Source: Lentisphaerae bacterium RIFOXYA12_64_32
GTDB taxonomy: Bacteria; Verrucomicrobiota; Lentisphaeria; Oligosphaerales; YB12-FULL-65-16
Direction of reading: 5' to 3'
DNA: 64,000 bases
NCBI GenBank assembly: GCA_001803235.1
Contig: MHBL01000055.1
Coordinates: forward strand, 2,415 to 66,414
The notes below the pieces were generated by a model. That model was not told the origin of the DNA. It did no database searches and saw only the letters and a list, made by a program, of their open reading frames with translations. A program made the translations under genes and the position numbers. Below, in pieces: positions 42,181 through 51,386 of the stretch; positions within the stretch are counted from its first letter, which is position 1; each line of letters begins with the position of its first letter.

Positions 42181-44040
42181 ATGTCGAGCATCACGTATGA
42201 CGCGTATCGAACCAAGGTATTCGGTTGCTGGCTGGGCAAGTCCATCGGCGGCACGCTCGGCGGGCCGTGGGAGGGGCGGACTCCGCCGCGCGAACTGACC
42301 TACTACGATCCCGTGCCGACGGCAATGCTCGAGAACGATGACCTAGACCTGCAGCTCGTGTGGCTGGCGCGACTGCGCGAATCGGGGTTCCCCATCACCG
42401 GGACATTGTTCGCGCGTGCGTGGCCCGCGAACATCCAGGCGTGGCCGGACGAGTATGGCGTGTGCATCCGGAACCTTGACCAAGGTCTGCGACCGCCGTT
42501 GAGCGGCGCCTATGACAATGGGTTCACTGCCGGAATGGGTGCGGCCATACGCACTGAGCTCTGGGCTTGCCTGGCCCCGGGCGACCCGGGTCTGGCGCAA
42601 CGCTTTGCCCGCGAGGATGCCCGCTCGGACCACGCCGGCGAAGGCGTGTACGCGGCGGAGTTCCTGGCCACCATCGAGAGTCTCGCGTTCGTCGAGTCGG
42701 ATCGGGAGCGCCTCATCGATGCCGGCCTGCAGGCGATCCCGGCGCAGTGCCGGGTGGCGCGGGCCGTGCGCTTCGTGCGTGAGGAATGGGCGCGCCAGCC
42801 TGAGCGCGCCGCGGTGTTCGAGCGGCTCAACCGGTCGCATGGTCATCAGAACTTCACCGACGTGGCGATCAACCTGGCCATCATCGTGCTCGGCTGGTAC
42901 GCGGGCGGCGGCGACTTCGGGCGCTCGATCCTGGCTGCCGTCAACTGCGGCTACGATGCCGACTGCACGTGCGCCACCCTCGGCGCCATCCTGGGGCTGA
43001 TCAACCCGCAGGGCATCGGCGAGGAGTGGAAGAAGCCCATCGGCGAGAAGATCGCCATCGGCGGCTACATCACGGGCATCGCGGCGCCCGCAACGCTGGA
43101 TGAGCTCACCGACATCACCGGCACTTTGGCGCAGAAGGCGCTGTCATACTACGGCTCGTCGGTACGCCTGGTCAAGGGGCCGAAATCGCGCCTGGCCTGC
43201 CTCGAGCGTTACCCTGCAGCCACCGGACGCGCCCTGCGCACGTTGTCTGTGCCCGACTCGGCAAGTGTGCTGGCCGACTACCCGCTCCACGTCAGGCTCG
43301 ACTACCCGGCCGCGGTGCGGGTCGCACCCGGCCAGCGCGGCCGTTTCCGGCTGGTCGTGACGAACGTAACGAACCGGGCGATCAAGGCGGCCATTGAACT
43401 GCGTGCGCCGCTCGGGTGGCGGCTTGGCGGCCGCACGAAACTGAGCGTCACGGTCAAGCCCAAGGCAACCGTGTCGATGTCGCTCACCGCGATGCCGGAA
43501 GAGCACGCCTGGCGCCCGTATTCGTCCCAGCTCGGCGTGTTGTGCAAGGTGAACGGGGTTGTGCAGGAGTTGACGGCGGGCCTGCTCATGACCATCCCGT
43601 TCAGCGTTTGGGACCTTCGCGAAATCGCCGACAAGGAACCCGTGCGCCCCGCCGCTGCGCAGTGCGTGGAAGCTGCCTCTCACTTCCTCGATCTCGCACC
43701 GTATGCGCGGCAGAACCGCGTGCTCGTGGCGCAGTTCGAATGCAAGGATTTCATTTCGCGGAACTCGAAGCGTCGTTTCGTCATTCAGGCATCGGCTGCG
43801 ACGACGGTGTGGATCAATGGGGAGAAGGTCTTGGCGCACGATGGCGCCTGGCACGTGTCGGCACTGCATCGCGCCAGGAACACCTGCGCGGACGTGGTGG
43901 TCACGTCGCCGGTCCGCGTTACCATCGCGATCAGCGGCGGCACGCCGGGTGAGCTCTTTCATGCGATCGGCGAACCGAGCGGTAACTGCAACCGCTGGAC
44001 CGCGCTCGTGGAGTACCGTGGCCAGTGCCGAAAGGAATGA
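42181..44040 (+). CDS. ADP-ribosylglycohydrolase-family protein with C-terminal beta domains
   Basis: A 619-residue protein with no signal peptide. Residues about 5-330 match the ADP-ribosylglycohydrolase fold: KVFGCWLGKSIGGTLGGPWEG, ENDDLDLQLVWL (metal-binding acidic cluster), DNGFTAGMGAAIR, and CGYDADCTCATLGAILG, the conserved second acidic motif. The remaining ~290 residues carry beta domains (VRVAPGQRGRFRLVVTNVTNRA, then a domain ending GECNRW-like) not usual in the basic family. Some members act on substrates other than ADP-ribose, and the setting suggests a sugar-linked substrate (inference). Its stop codon overlaps an upstream ATG of the next gene (ATGA), and that gene's chosen start is two bases past the stop, so translation is probably coupled. 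Confidence 0.85.
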   Translation: MSSITYDAYRTKVFGCWLGKSIGGTLGGPWEGRTPPRELTYYDPVPTAMLENDDLDLQLVWLARLRESGFPITGTLFARAWPANIQAWPDEYGVCIRNLDQGLRPPLSGAYDNGFTAGMGAAIRTELWACLAPGDPGLAQRFAREDARSDHAGEGVYAAEFLATIESLAFVESDRERLIDAGLQAIPAQCRVARAVRFVREEWARQPERAAVFERLNRSHGHQNFTDVAINLAIIVLGWYAGGGDFGRSILAAVNCGYDADCTCATLGAILGLINPQGIGEEWKKPIGEKIAIGGYITGIAAPATLDELTDITGTLAQKALSYYGSSVRLVKGPKSRLACLERYPAATGRALRTLSVPDSASVLADYPLHVRLDYPAAVRVAPGQRGRFRLVVTNVTNRAIKAAIELRAPLGWRLGGRTKLSVTVKPKATVSMSLTAMPEEHAWRPYSSQLGVLCKVNGVVQELTAGLLMTIPFSVWDLREIADKEPVRPAAAQCVEAASHFLDLAPYARQNRVLVAQFECKDFISRNSKRRFVIQASAATTVWINGEKVLAHDGAWHVSALHRARNTCADVVVTSPVRVTIAISGGTPGELFHAIGEPSGNCNRWTALVEYRGQCRKE

Positions 44041-44042
44041 CG

Positions 44043-47000
44043 ATGAGACGACAACGCCAGGTATGGACGACCGTCGCGGGAAGATTCCTGACTCAGATCG
44101 CGTTGCTGGGGTGGTGCGTCTTCATGCCGTGGGTATCCTGGGCCGCGGATCCCGCGGCCCAGGAGTTCGCGCGCCAGGCGCTGGCGGCCACGGGTGTTCG
44201 GGGCGGCCTGATCGTACACCTCGGCTGTGGCGACGGGCAGGTGACGGCCGTGTTGGGGGAGGGGGACGGGGTTGTCGTGCACGGCCTGGACGCCGACGCG
44301 GCGAATGTCGACAAGGCTCGCGCCCTGTTTCGGTCGCTCGGGATCCACGGCAAGGTCACTGCGGAACGCTGGACAGCGGCCGCGTTGCCGTATGCCGACA
44401 ACCTGGTCAACCTGTTGATCGCGGAGAACCTGGGGGCGGTGACGCAGGACGAGGTGATGCGGGTCCTGTGTCCGAACGGCGTCGCGTATGTGAAGCAGGG
44501 CAAGGATTGGCGGACGTTGATCAAGCCGCGACCGGCGGAACTCGACGAATGGACGCACTACCTGCACGACGCCAGTAACAACGCCGTGGCTCACGACACC
44601 GTGGTCGGGCCGCCGCAACGCCTGCAGTGGCTCGGTGGGCCGGCGTTTGCGCGGCACCACGAGAAGCTCGCCAGCATCAGCGCTGTGGTCTCGGCGGGTG
44701 GACGGATATTCTACATTGCCGACGAAGGCTTGCCGGCGTCGATTCTTTTTCCCGGGCGCTGGTCGCTGGTGGCGCACGACGCGTTCAGCGGCGTGCAACT
44801 CTGGAAACGGCCACTGGAAAGTTGGGCCCCGCACCTGTGGGGGTTCTTTGACGGGCCGCCGGAGATTGCCAGACGCCTGGTCGCGGTGGGGGACAAGGTG
44901 TATGTCACGCTCGGTTATCCCGCACCCCTGGTGGCCCTCGACGCGGCTACCGGCGCTACGGTCATGACCTATGCCGGAACGGAGAACACCGAGGAAGTGC
45001 TGTGGCAGGACGGGACCTTGTTTCTCGTCGTGGGCGATCTGGCGGCAGCACCGCCGGCGCCGGTGAAGAACCGGCCCTGGGCCGTGGTTCGAACCCCGGA
45101 ACCGGCGCGCGGCCTGATGGCCGTCGACGCAGCCACCGGCAACGTGCTGTGGAAGAAGCCCGGTTTGAATATGTTCGCCATGACGCTCGCAGTGACCGGA
45201 CCTCGCGTCTTCTACCAGACGCCGGACGCCGTCATCGGTCTCGACGCCAAGACGGGTGCGGAGCAATGGCAGAGCCCGCGTCCGTCGCCCGCGACGCGTC
45301 CGACATGGTCAGCGCCCACGCTGGTCGCCTACGGTGACGTCGTCCTGAGCGAGGACCGGAATGCGGATGTCGTGCCGCCGCCGCCCGGATCGAAGGTGCA
45401 CAGTCCGACATGGTCGTTGTACTACACCGGCGGGCCGGGCGAGATGATCGCATTCTCGGCCGCCACGGGCGCGCGGCTCTGGTCCTGCAAGAGTTACGAT
45501 ACGCACCGGGCGCCGGGCGACCTGTTCGTGATTGACGGCCTGGTCTGGGTCGGCAGTTCGAAGATCCGCAACACGGAGGATTTCACCCAGGGGCTGGATC
45601 CCATGACCGGCGAGGTCAAGCGCAATCTCTCCACGGCCGCGGCGTTCACGTCCGTGCACCATCACCGCTGCTATCGCAACAAGGCCACGGACAAGTTCAT
45701 CCTCGTGGCCAGGACCGGGACCGAGTTCATCGACATCCAGACGGGGGCTGCGTGTCGGAACAACTGGGCGCGCGGCGAGTGTCAGTATGGCATCATGCCG
45801 TGCAACGGCCTGCTGTACCTGCCGCCGCACCCCTGCGCCTGCTATATCCAGGCGAAGCTGAACGGGTTCATGGCCCTGGCCCCGGCGGTGAATGCCGCTG
45901 CGCCACCCCAGGCGGAGGCGCCCAGACTGGAAACCGGTCCTGCCGCCGCCGCCGACCTCGCATCCGCGAACACAAACGAACAAGACTGGCCCAGCTACCG
46001 CTCCGACCCGGCGCGCAGCGGTAGAGCCAGGACAACGGTGCCGAGTCTGGACTTGAGTCCGGCGTGGCGGACCGTGATCGGCGGGCATCTCAGCAGCCCG
46101 GTCATGGCGGATGGCCGTGTGTTCGTGGCCGCTGTCGACGACCATGCCATTCACGCTCTCGATGCCGCCGATGGGAAGGACGCCTGGCAGTTCACGACCG
46201 GCGGGCGAATCGACTCGCCGCCCACGGTCAGCCAGGGGCGGGTGGTCTTTGGGTGCCGTGATGGCTGGGTCTACTGCCTGCGCGCGACCGATGGCGCACT
46301 GGCCTGGCGCTTCCGCGCTGGCCCTGGCCCGACGGAACGCCGTGTCGTCGACAACGACCGGCTCGAGTCGGCGTGGCCGGTGCATGGCAGCATTCTCGTT
46401 GAGGACGGTGTGGCGTACTGCGTCGCCGGCCGCTCCGCCTACCTGGACGGCGGGTTGCGTCTCTATGCGCTGGATCTGAAGTCCGGGCAGCTCGTTCGCG
46501 AACAGAGCATCACCGGTCAGGAGGATGGAGACAAGTTCACGCCCGGCAAGGACTGGGTGCATGTGGCCCTGATCTGGGACGGCAAGACCGCGACCGGCTA
46601 CATCGATGGCCGCGGCGAGTCGGTAGAGCCAAGCGTTGCCGACGGAAAGTCCACCTACCAAGGCCTGCGTATCGGGCATCAGCTCGACAAGTGGTTCTTC
46701 AAAGGCCCGATCGACAACGTGCGCATCTACCGGCGTGCGCTCTCCCTCGCGGAAGTCAAGGCGATCTACGAGTCTGAGCGGCCAGCAGCGGCAGCACCCG
46801 GTCCGGCACGCGCCGGGGGCGACACGCTGAACGACGGGCTGGCCGTGCACCTGACGTTCGACGAAGGCACGGGTGAGATCGCGCATGACCGCTCGGGCAA
46901 CGGACACGACGGCAAGGTGATCGGCGCCGAATGGGTCCCGAACGGGACGGGACACGCCCTGCAGTTCAACGGCACGGACGCCTGGCTCGAGTGCGGCAGT

Positions 47001-48047
47001 CCGGCCGACCTGAACTTCGCCAGTCCGATCACCCTCTCCGTGTGGGTGCGACCCGAGACCATGCCGAAAGGCGGCAAGGACGCCGTGATGATTCTTGGAA
47101 GCGGTTCCGCGTTCTGGAACGGTCCCTACAGCCTGAGCATCCGCAACGGGCGTTTCTGCGCCGACATCAATGATCCGCAGGCCGGGAAGCGCTACATGTT
47201 CTCCTGGGGTGCGATGGGCGACAGCATCGACATGCCCGGCGGCCTGCCCGACGTGCTGTCTGCTGTCGGTGACATCGTCTACCTCCGCGAGCTCGCGTTC
47301 GACCGCCAGACCCTGGCGCCGCGCGAGGACGGCGAGCGGCACCTGTTCGGGTCGGACGGGTTCCTGCACGATGCGTGGTGGCACCGTGCCTACTGGATCT
47401 ACGGCACGCGGTTCCGGTCCGGCGCCGCAGGCTGGTACCTCTCCGGACGCGAGTTTCCCGCCGGCAAGATCCTGGCCATGGACGACTCCTCCGTATACGG
47501 TTACGGGATGAAGCCCGACAACTACCGCTGGACGGCAGCGCTGACGTACGAGTTGTTCGCGGCCAGCAAGGATGCCGGGTCGACGCCGATCCCCGGCCGT
47601 GAGGGCGGCGCTCAACCGGGCGCGCTGCCGCGTGCGGAGTTCGCACGCCTCTGGACGCAGGATCTGCCGATCCACGTTCGAGCCATGGCATTGACCGATG
47701 GGGCGCTGTTCATTGCCGGGCCGCCGACGGCCATGGACGAGGAGAAAGTCTACGCCCAGCTCAAGCCCGGGCAGCCCGCGCCCCAGGAACTGCTCGATGC
47801 CGAAGCTGCGTTCCTGGGCAAGAAAGGCGGGAGTCTTCTCTCCGTCAAGCCCGGCGACGGGACAACCGCGAAGGAGTACCCGCTCGACTCGCCGCCCGTC
47901 TTCGACGGCCTGATCGCGGCACGCGGGCGGCTCTACCTCGCCGCCATGGACGGCGCCGTGGTCTGTCTCGGCGGACGGGATGCCGCGCACGCACCGGGAG
48001 GGGCCGCCAAAACTCGCTTTGCGGAACCGGCAGCGGGCGCGAAATAG
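44043..48047 (+). CDS. Exported methyltransferase-like / PQQ beta-propeller / LamG fusion
   Basis: A 1334-residue protein. The ATG at 44043 is preferred over 44037 because AAAGGA is correctly spaced for it. A signal peptide-like segment (TQIALLGWCVFMPWVSWA) is followed by a Rossmann methyltransferase-like domain (residues about 55-160: LIVHLGCGDGQVTAVLG, HGLDADAANVDKAR, LPYADNLVNLLIAEN, RVLCPNGVAYVK). PQQ-like beta-propeller repeats follow (LVALDAATGATV, LMAVDAATGNVLWKK, IHALDAADGKDAWQF, VYCLRATDGALAWRF), interrupted near residues 830-1020 by LamG segments (DWVHVALIWDGKTATGYIDG; LAVHLTFDEGTGEIAHDRSG). SAM is not expected outside the cytoplasm, so the methyltransferase domain may only bind something else. 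The role is unknown. Confidence 0.85.
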   Translation: MRRQRQVWTTVAGRFLTQIALLGWCVFMPWVSWAADPAAQEFARQALAATGVRGGLIVHLGCGDGQVTAVLGEGDGVVVHGLDADAANVDKARALFRSLGIHGKVTAERWTAAALPYADNLVNLLIAENLGAVTQDEVMRVLCPNGVAYVKQGKDWRTLIKPRPAELDEWTHYLHDASNNAVAHDTVVGPPQRLQWLGGPAFARHHEKLASISAVVSAGGRIFYIADEGLPASILFPGRWSLVAHDAFSGVQLWKRPLESWAPHLWGFFDGPPEIARRLVAVGDKVYVTLGYPAPLVALDAATGATVMTYAGTENTEEVLWQDGTLFLVVGDLAAAPPAPVKNRPWAVVRTPEPARGLMAVDAATGNVLWKKPGLNMFAMTLAVTGPRVFYQTPDAVIGLDAKTGAEQWQSPRPSPATRPTWSAPTLVAYGDVVLSEDRNADVVPPPPGSKVHSPTWSLYYTGGPGEMIAFSAATGARLWSCKSYDTHRAPGDLFVIDGLVWVGSSKIRNTEDFTQGLDPMTGEVKRNLSTAAAFTSVHHHRCYRNKATDKFILVARTGTEFIDIQTGAACRNNWARGECQYGIMPCNGLLYLPPHPCACYIQAKLNGFMALAPAVNAAAPPQAEAPRLETGPAAAADLASANTNEQDWPSYRSDPARSGRARTTVPSLDLSPAWRTVIGGHLSSPVMADGRVFVAAVDDHAIHALDAADGKDAWQFTTGGRIDSPPTVSQGRVVFGCRDGWVYCLRATDGALAWRFRAGPGPTERRVVDNDRLESAWPVHGSILVEDGVAYCVAGRSAYLDGGLRLYALDLKSGQLVREQSITGQEDGDKFTPGKDWVHVALIWDGKTATGYIDGRGESVEPSVADGKSTYQGLRIGHQLDKWFFKGPIDNVRIYRRALSLAEVKAIYESERPAAAAPGPARAGGDTLNDGLAVHLTFDEGTGEIAHDRSGNGHDGKVIGAEWVPNGTGHALQFNGTDAWLECGSPADLNFASPITLSVWVRPETMPKGGKDAVMILGSGSAFWNGPYSLSIRNGRFCADINDPQAGKRYMFSWGAMGDSIDMPGGLPDVLSAVGDIVYLRELAFDRQTLAPREDGERHLFGSDGFLHDAWWHRAYWIYGTRFRSGAAGWYLSGREFPAGKILAMDDSSVYGYGMKPDNYRWTAALTYELFAASKDAGSTPIPGREGGAQPGALPRAEFARLWTQDLPIHVRAMALTDGALFIAGPPTAMDEEKVYAQLKPGQPAPQELLDAEAAFLGKKGGSLLSVKPGDGTTAKEYPLDSPPVFDGLIAARGRLYLAAMDGAVVCLGGRDAAHAPGGAAKTRFAEPAAGAK

Positions 48048-48295
48048 GATGGCTGCATTTACCTGTGCTGAATCCTCGTGCAGCGTGGTATTGGTGCGCA
48101 ACAAGTGGATAGGGAAAGCAATAATTGTCAATCGCACGCCCCATGAATGACGCATATTGTTGACGTATGGGAATCCATGGAGAGTACCGATTGGGGACCG
48201 GCAGGAACACTCGCTGCCATCCTTAGGGCCCGCGCTCTGCCAGACGCGTATCGAGCGTGCGGCGCCGACGATTCACAAGATGAGGACGCAGCGGG
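48048..48295. other. Intergenic region, more AT-rich
   Basis: A 248-bp gap before the truncated sulfatase. A locally AT-rich part around 48110-48170 contains TTGTCA and TTGACG hexamers that could be promoter elements, but I see no well-spaced -10 box. No gene seen. Confidence 0.4.
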
Positions 48296-48862
48296 ATGGC
48301 AGCACGACCCAACGTACTCTGGATCATGACCGACCAGCATCGCGCCGACTGCCTCGGTTGCATGGGGCATCCGGCGGTGCGGACTCCGCACCTGGACCGG
48401 ATCGCCAGGGAGGGTGTGGTTTTCGAGAATGCCTTCTGTCAGAGCCCGGTCTGCATGGCGTCGCGGGGTTCGGTGTTCACCGGTCGCTATCCTGCCGCGA
48501 TCGGCATTCGCGGCATGGGTATCCTTCCCCCGCAGGAGACGACCACGCCAGAGCTGTTCCAGCGCCATGGCTACCGCACCGGCGCGTTTGGCAAGGTGCA
48601 CCTGACGCCCGAACTCTACACTCGCCGGATTTTGAAATCCGAAACGCCGATCCTGGACTGGCGCGCGTTCGCCGACGCCGCGTGCCTCGCCCCGATCCCG
48701 CCCGACCCGCGCAAGGAACGGTACGGTTTCCAGGACTACGTCGGTTGCGAGGACTGCCTGCAGGGCAGCTTCCGCGAGGTGCGGGATGAGATGCTCTGGC
48801 GGCTGACGCGGCGGTTGACTCGGAATCTGGACCCGTTGCCTCTGGTTCTGTCGCAGTACTGA
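48296..48862 (+). pseudogene. Truncated sulfatase (N-terminal third only)
   Basis: A 188-residue frame starting RPNVLWIMTDQHRADCLG with the active-site motif SPVCMASRGSVFTGRYP (Cys53, C-M-A-S-R, ready for formylglycine formation). It stops after LVLSQY. Normal type I sulfatases are 450-550 residues. The later FTSDHG-type metal site and the C-terminal subdomain are absent, and I find no continuation in any frame of the 322 bp that follow. It is therefore most likely a deletion remnant, although the short protein may still be translated. The neighbour downstream is DUF3604 protein 2. Confidence 0.75.
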
Positions 48863-49184
48863 GGAGCGCGTGGACGATGGACAACGAGAGGGCGAGGAGC
48901 GGTAGGTCTCCGCTCGCTGGGGCGACACGCCCCGGACCGCGTGAACGCGGAACTACGAGCCGACGTCGTACGAAGCCAGGCCTGAGTCGGTGGCATTGGG
49001 CTTCCCTATTGGCGCGCTGCGACCAACCTGTTTGTCGTATTCTGGTCCTCGTCCCATGTCACTGAGTCACTGCGTCACCGAGTCATTGCGTCACAAGTGC
49101 ACCCACGGCGGCGCACCGGGTCTCTCGTCCCGAGCGCCCGTCTTGGCAGGAGCGTAGAACCTCATGTCCTCGCAGGAGCGGTAG
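48863..49184. other. Gene-free stretch after the truncated sulfatase
   Basis: 322 bp with no credible gene. It holds two small perfect hairpins (48919-48933 with 6-bp stem; 48937-48950 with 6-bp stem) that could terminate transcription, and an octamer array at 49058-49094. Confidence 0.6.
49058..49094. repeat. Octamer tandem array (GTCACTGA/GTCACTGC)
   Basis: Four 8-bp units (GTCACTGA, GTCACTGC, GTCACCGA, GTCATTGC) plus a partial GTCAC. Confidence 0.85.
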
Positions 49185-50660
49185 ATGAACCCAGACGGCA
49201 TGCTGTGCATCATTCCCTCCCGGATGGGGGTGGGCGAGGAGTTCGGGCTCAGTGTCAAGCTCACCGGTCCGGTGCGGGCCATCCCGAGTGCGGCGCAGTG
49301 GAACACGCCTAAGCCCGCACTGCGCGGGCCCTTCAACCTGAATGCCGAGCGCCGCATTCAGTATCTCGACAACTGCCTGCCCGAATGGCAGGGAACGCTG
49401 CGGCTCGACGGCGGCGCCGCACTGTCGGGCACCCAAGACATCACCTTCGACGGCCTGCAGCAGGGCGTGTTCCCGGGTGACCGGCGGCCCGTCGGCCGGT
49501 TCGGTGGGTACCGCTGGACCGAGCCCGGGTTCCATTTCCTCAGAGTCATTGACCCAGCCTCCGGGCTCGAGTGCTGGGCCAACCCGGTCTTTGTCACGCC
49601 CGCGCCGCCGGTTGAACGCATCTACTGGGGCGACCCGCACTGGCAAACGTTCTTCAGCGACGGCATCCGCTGTCCAGAGGAACTCTATGCCTTTGCCCGC
49701 GACGAGGCGTTTCTCGACTTCGGCGCCATCAGCGACCACGTCGAGGCCCTGACCGACCGGCAGTGGGACTACTTCATCGCGGTGACCAACGACCACAACT
49801 CCCCCGGCCGGTTCGTCACGCTCGTCGGTCAGGAGTGGACAAACAGCAGGCCGGGCCACCGCAACATCTACTATCGCGCGGACCACGGACCGATCCTGCG
49901 CTGCACGGACCCGCGCTATGACACCTTGCCCAAGCTGTGGGCCGCCTTGGACAACCTGCGCGAGCTCGACCCCATTGCGATCCCGCACCACAGTGCCAAC
50001 AAGGTCATGGGGTGCGATTGGGAGCTGGGCTGGAATCCCACGTACGAGAAGGCCGTCGAGGTGTACTCCGTCTGGGGCAGCAGCGAGTGTCCCGCGGCTC
50101 AAGGCAATCCCCGGCCCATTCGGGCCTGCGACGGGGAGGTGCAGGGCCGGCACGTCATCGACGCGTTGCGGAAGGGCTATCGCTTCGGGTTCGTGGGCGG
50201 CGGCGACATCCACGACGGGCGCCCGGGCGACGATCTGCATGCCCGTCAGTCTGACGTCGCAGGTTACGCGGACCTGTATCCCCAAGGCCTTACCGCATGC
50301 ATCGCACCGTGCTTGATGCGCGACGCCATCTTTGATTCCATCAAGGGCCGCCGAACCTACGCCACGACGCTGAGCCGCATTTACCTGGACACCGAGTGGC
50401 AAGCGCAAGGCGACAAGAAGCGAGGCCGGCTGGCAATCCGCGCCGCGAGCGAAGCGGGGATCCTGAACGTTGCCATCATCGGCAATGAGGGCGAGATTGA
50501 GCGGGTCCAGCCCGAGGCCGACTCGCGACGAATAGAAGCCGTCGTCGACGTGGGCGAACTGGCTCCCGACCGGTTCTGCTACGTCCGCGTCGCGACGAAG
50601 CGCGGGGACATGGCCTGGTCCAGCCCGGCTTGGGGTGCTGAGAACGCCGATGGTCAATAG
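49185..50660 (+). CDS. DUF3604/PHP-type putative metallohydrolase 2 (altered HxH motif)
   Basis: A 491-residue paralogue of the gene at 40118, shorter at the N-terminus, with GGAG upstream of the ATG and no signal peptide. The core motifs are in the same order: IYWGDPHWQTFFSDG, LDFGAISDH, FVTLVGQEWTN, AIPHHSANK, VEVYSVWGSSE, FGFVGGGDIHDGRPG, RRTYATTLSRI. The first metal motif reads H-W-Q where paralogues have H-x-H (HTH, HGH), so one metal ligand seems replaced while the others are kept. Activity may therefore differ or be lost. It follows the truncated sulfatase. Confidence 0.8.
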   Translation: MNPDGMLCIIPSRMGVGEEFGLSVKLTGPVRAIPSAAQWNTPKPALRGPFNLNAERRIQYLDNCLPEWQGTLRLDGGAALSGTQDITFDGLQQGVFPGDRRPVGRFGGYRWTEPGFHFLRVIDPASGLECWANPVFVTPAPPVERIYWGDPHWQTFFSDGIRCPEELYAFARDEAFLDFGAISDHVEALTDRQWDYFIAVTNDHNSPGRFVTLVGQEWTNSRPGHRNIYYRADHGPILRCTDPRYDTLPKLWAALDNLRELDPIAIPHHSANKVMGCDWELGWNPTYEKAVEVYSVWGSSECPAAQGNPRPIRACDGEVQGRHVIDALRKGYRFGFVGGGDIHDGRPGDDLHARQSDVAGYADLYPQGLTACIAPCLMRDAIFDSIKGRRTYATTLSRIYLDTEWQAQGDKKRGRLAIRAASEAGILNVAIIGNEGEIERVQPEADSRRIEAVVDVGELAPDRFCYVRVATKRGDMAWSSPAWGAENADGQ

Positions 50661-50822
50661 CGTGGCCCAAGCCGCTGTGTCCCCGTGCCACGATCTGAGG
50701 CGTCGGCAAGAGCGTCCCGCAAATAGCAATATGTTACCCTTTATCCGCGACAGGAACCGCGTACCTTAGGTTAGGGTGCGCGGTAAGCTATTCCGCCGCG
50801 TTCTGCTACGGGAGGACAAGAC

Positions 50823-51383
50823 ATGAGAAACTGGCCGCTGGGCGTTATGATCGCCGCTGTAATCAGCATGAGTGCGTGGGCTGGAACCGGCACAGATTTC
50901 GCGGACGACTTCTCCACAGGCAAATGGTCGGACTGGAAGGCCGAAGGCGCGCTTGTCACATTCGTGCACAACCAGCAGTTGGGCAACAACGCGCCGGGAT
51001 CTTTGGAGATCGCCGTGGGGCCGGATAATCCGCTCAACGCGGCTTGCTGCTTTCTGCGGCATTTCGCGATCAAACCCGGCCAGACCTACACCGCGCTGGT
51101 ATATGTCAGAGCCAAAGACATGGCCCCGGACAGTGAAATAGCCCTCGGCTTTCAGTGCCAGGATGAAGAGAAACATTTCCTCGGCACCGGCGTACAAAGC
51201 ACCGTCCTCAAGGGTGAGCAGGTGCCAGGCGATGGCTGGAAGAGGATGGTACTTAGCGTGAAGATCCTTGAAACCGGGAAATGGGAGAAGGCCGCACAAC
51301 TGCTCTGTACGCTCGGAGTATCCAACGCCGCATCGGGACAGGCCTTTTTCGACGACTTCGAATTCTTTCAAGCAACGGAGTAA
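50823..51383 (+). CDS. Small exported carbohydrate-binding-module-like protein
   Basis: A 186-residue protein with a signal peptide (NWPLGVMIAAVISMSAWA) followed by a single jelly-roll-like domain: FADDFSTGKWSDW, PGSLEIAVGPDNP, AIKPGQTYTALVYVRAKD, GDGWKRMVLSVKIL, GQAFFDDFEFF. This is the CBM4/9-like pattern, also seen at the C-terminus of the next protein. It is likely a glycan-binding protein. It is separated by only three bases from the gene at 51387, so the two are surely cotranscribed. Confidence 0.8.
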   Translation: MRNWPLGVMIAAVISMSAWAGTGTDFADDFSTGKWSDWKAEGALVTFVHNQQLGNNAPGSLEIAVGPDNPLNAACCFLRHFAIKPGQTYTALVYVRAKDMAPDSEIALGFQCQDEEKHFLGTGVQSTVLKGEQVPGDGWKRMVLSVKILETGKWEKAAQLLCTLGVSNAASGQAFFDDFEFFQATE

Positions 51384-51386
51384 CTC

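Noticed and set aside
45309-48155. A minus-strand open frame of 948 codons
   Set aside because: It is antisense to the methyltransferase/PQQ/LamG gene, which shows clear motifs.
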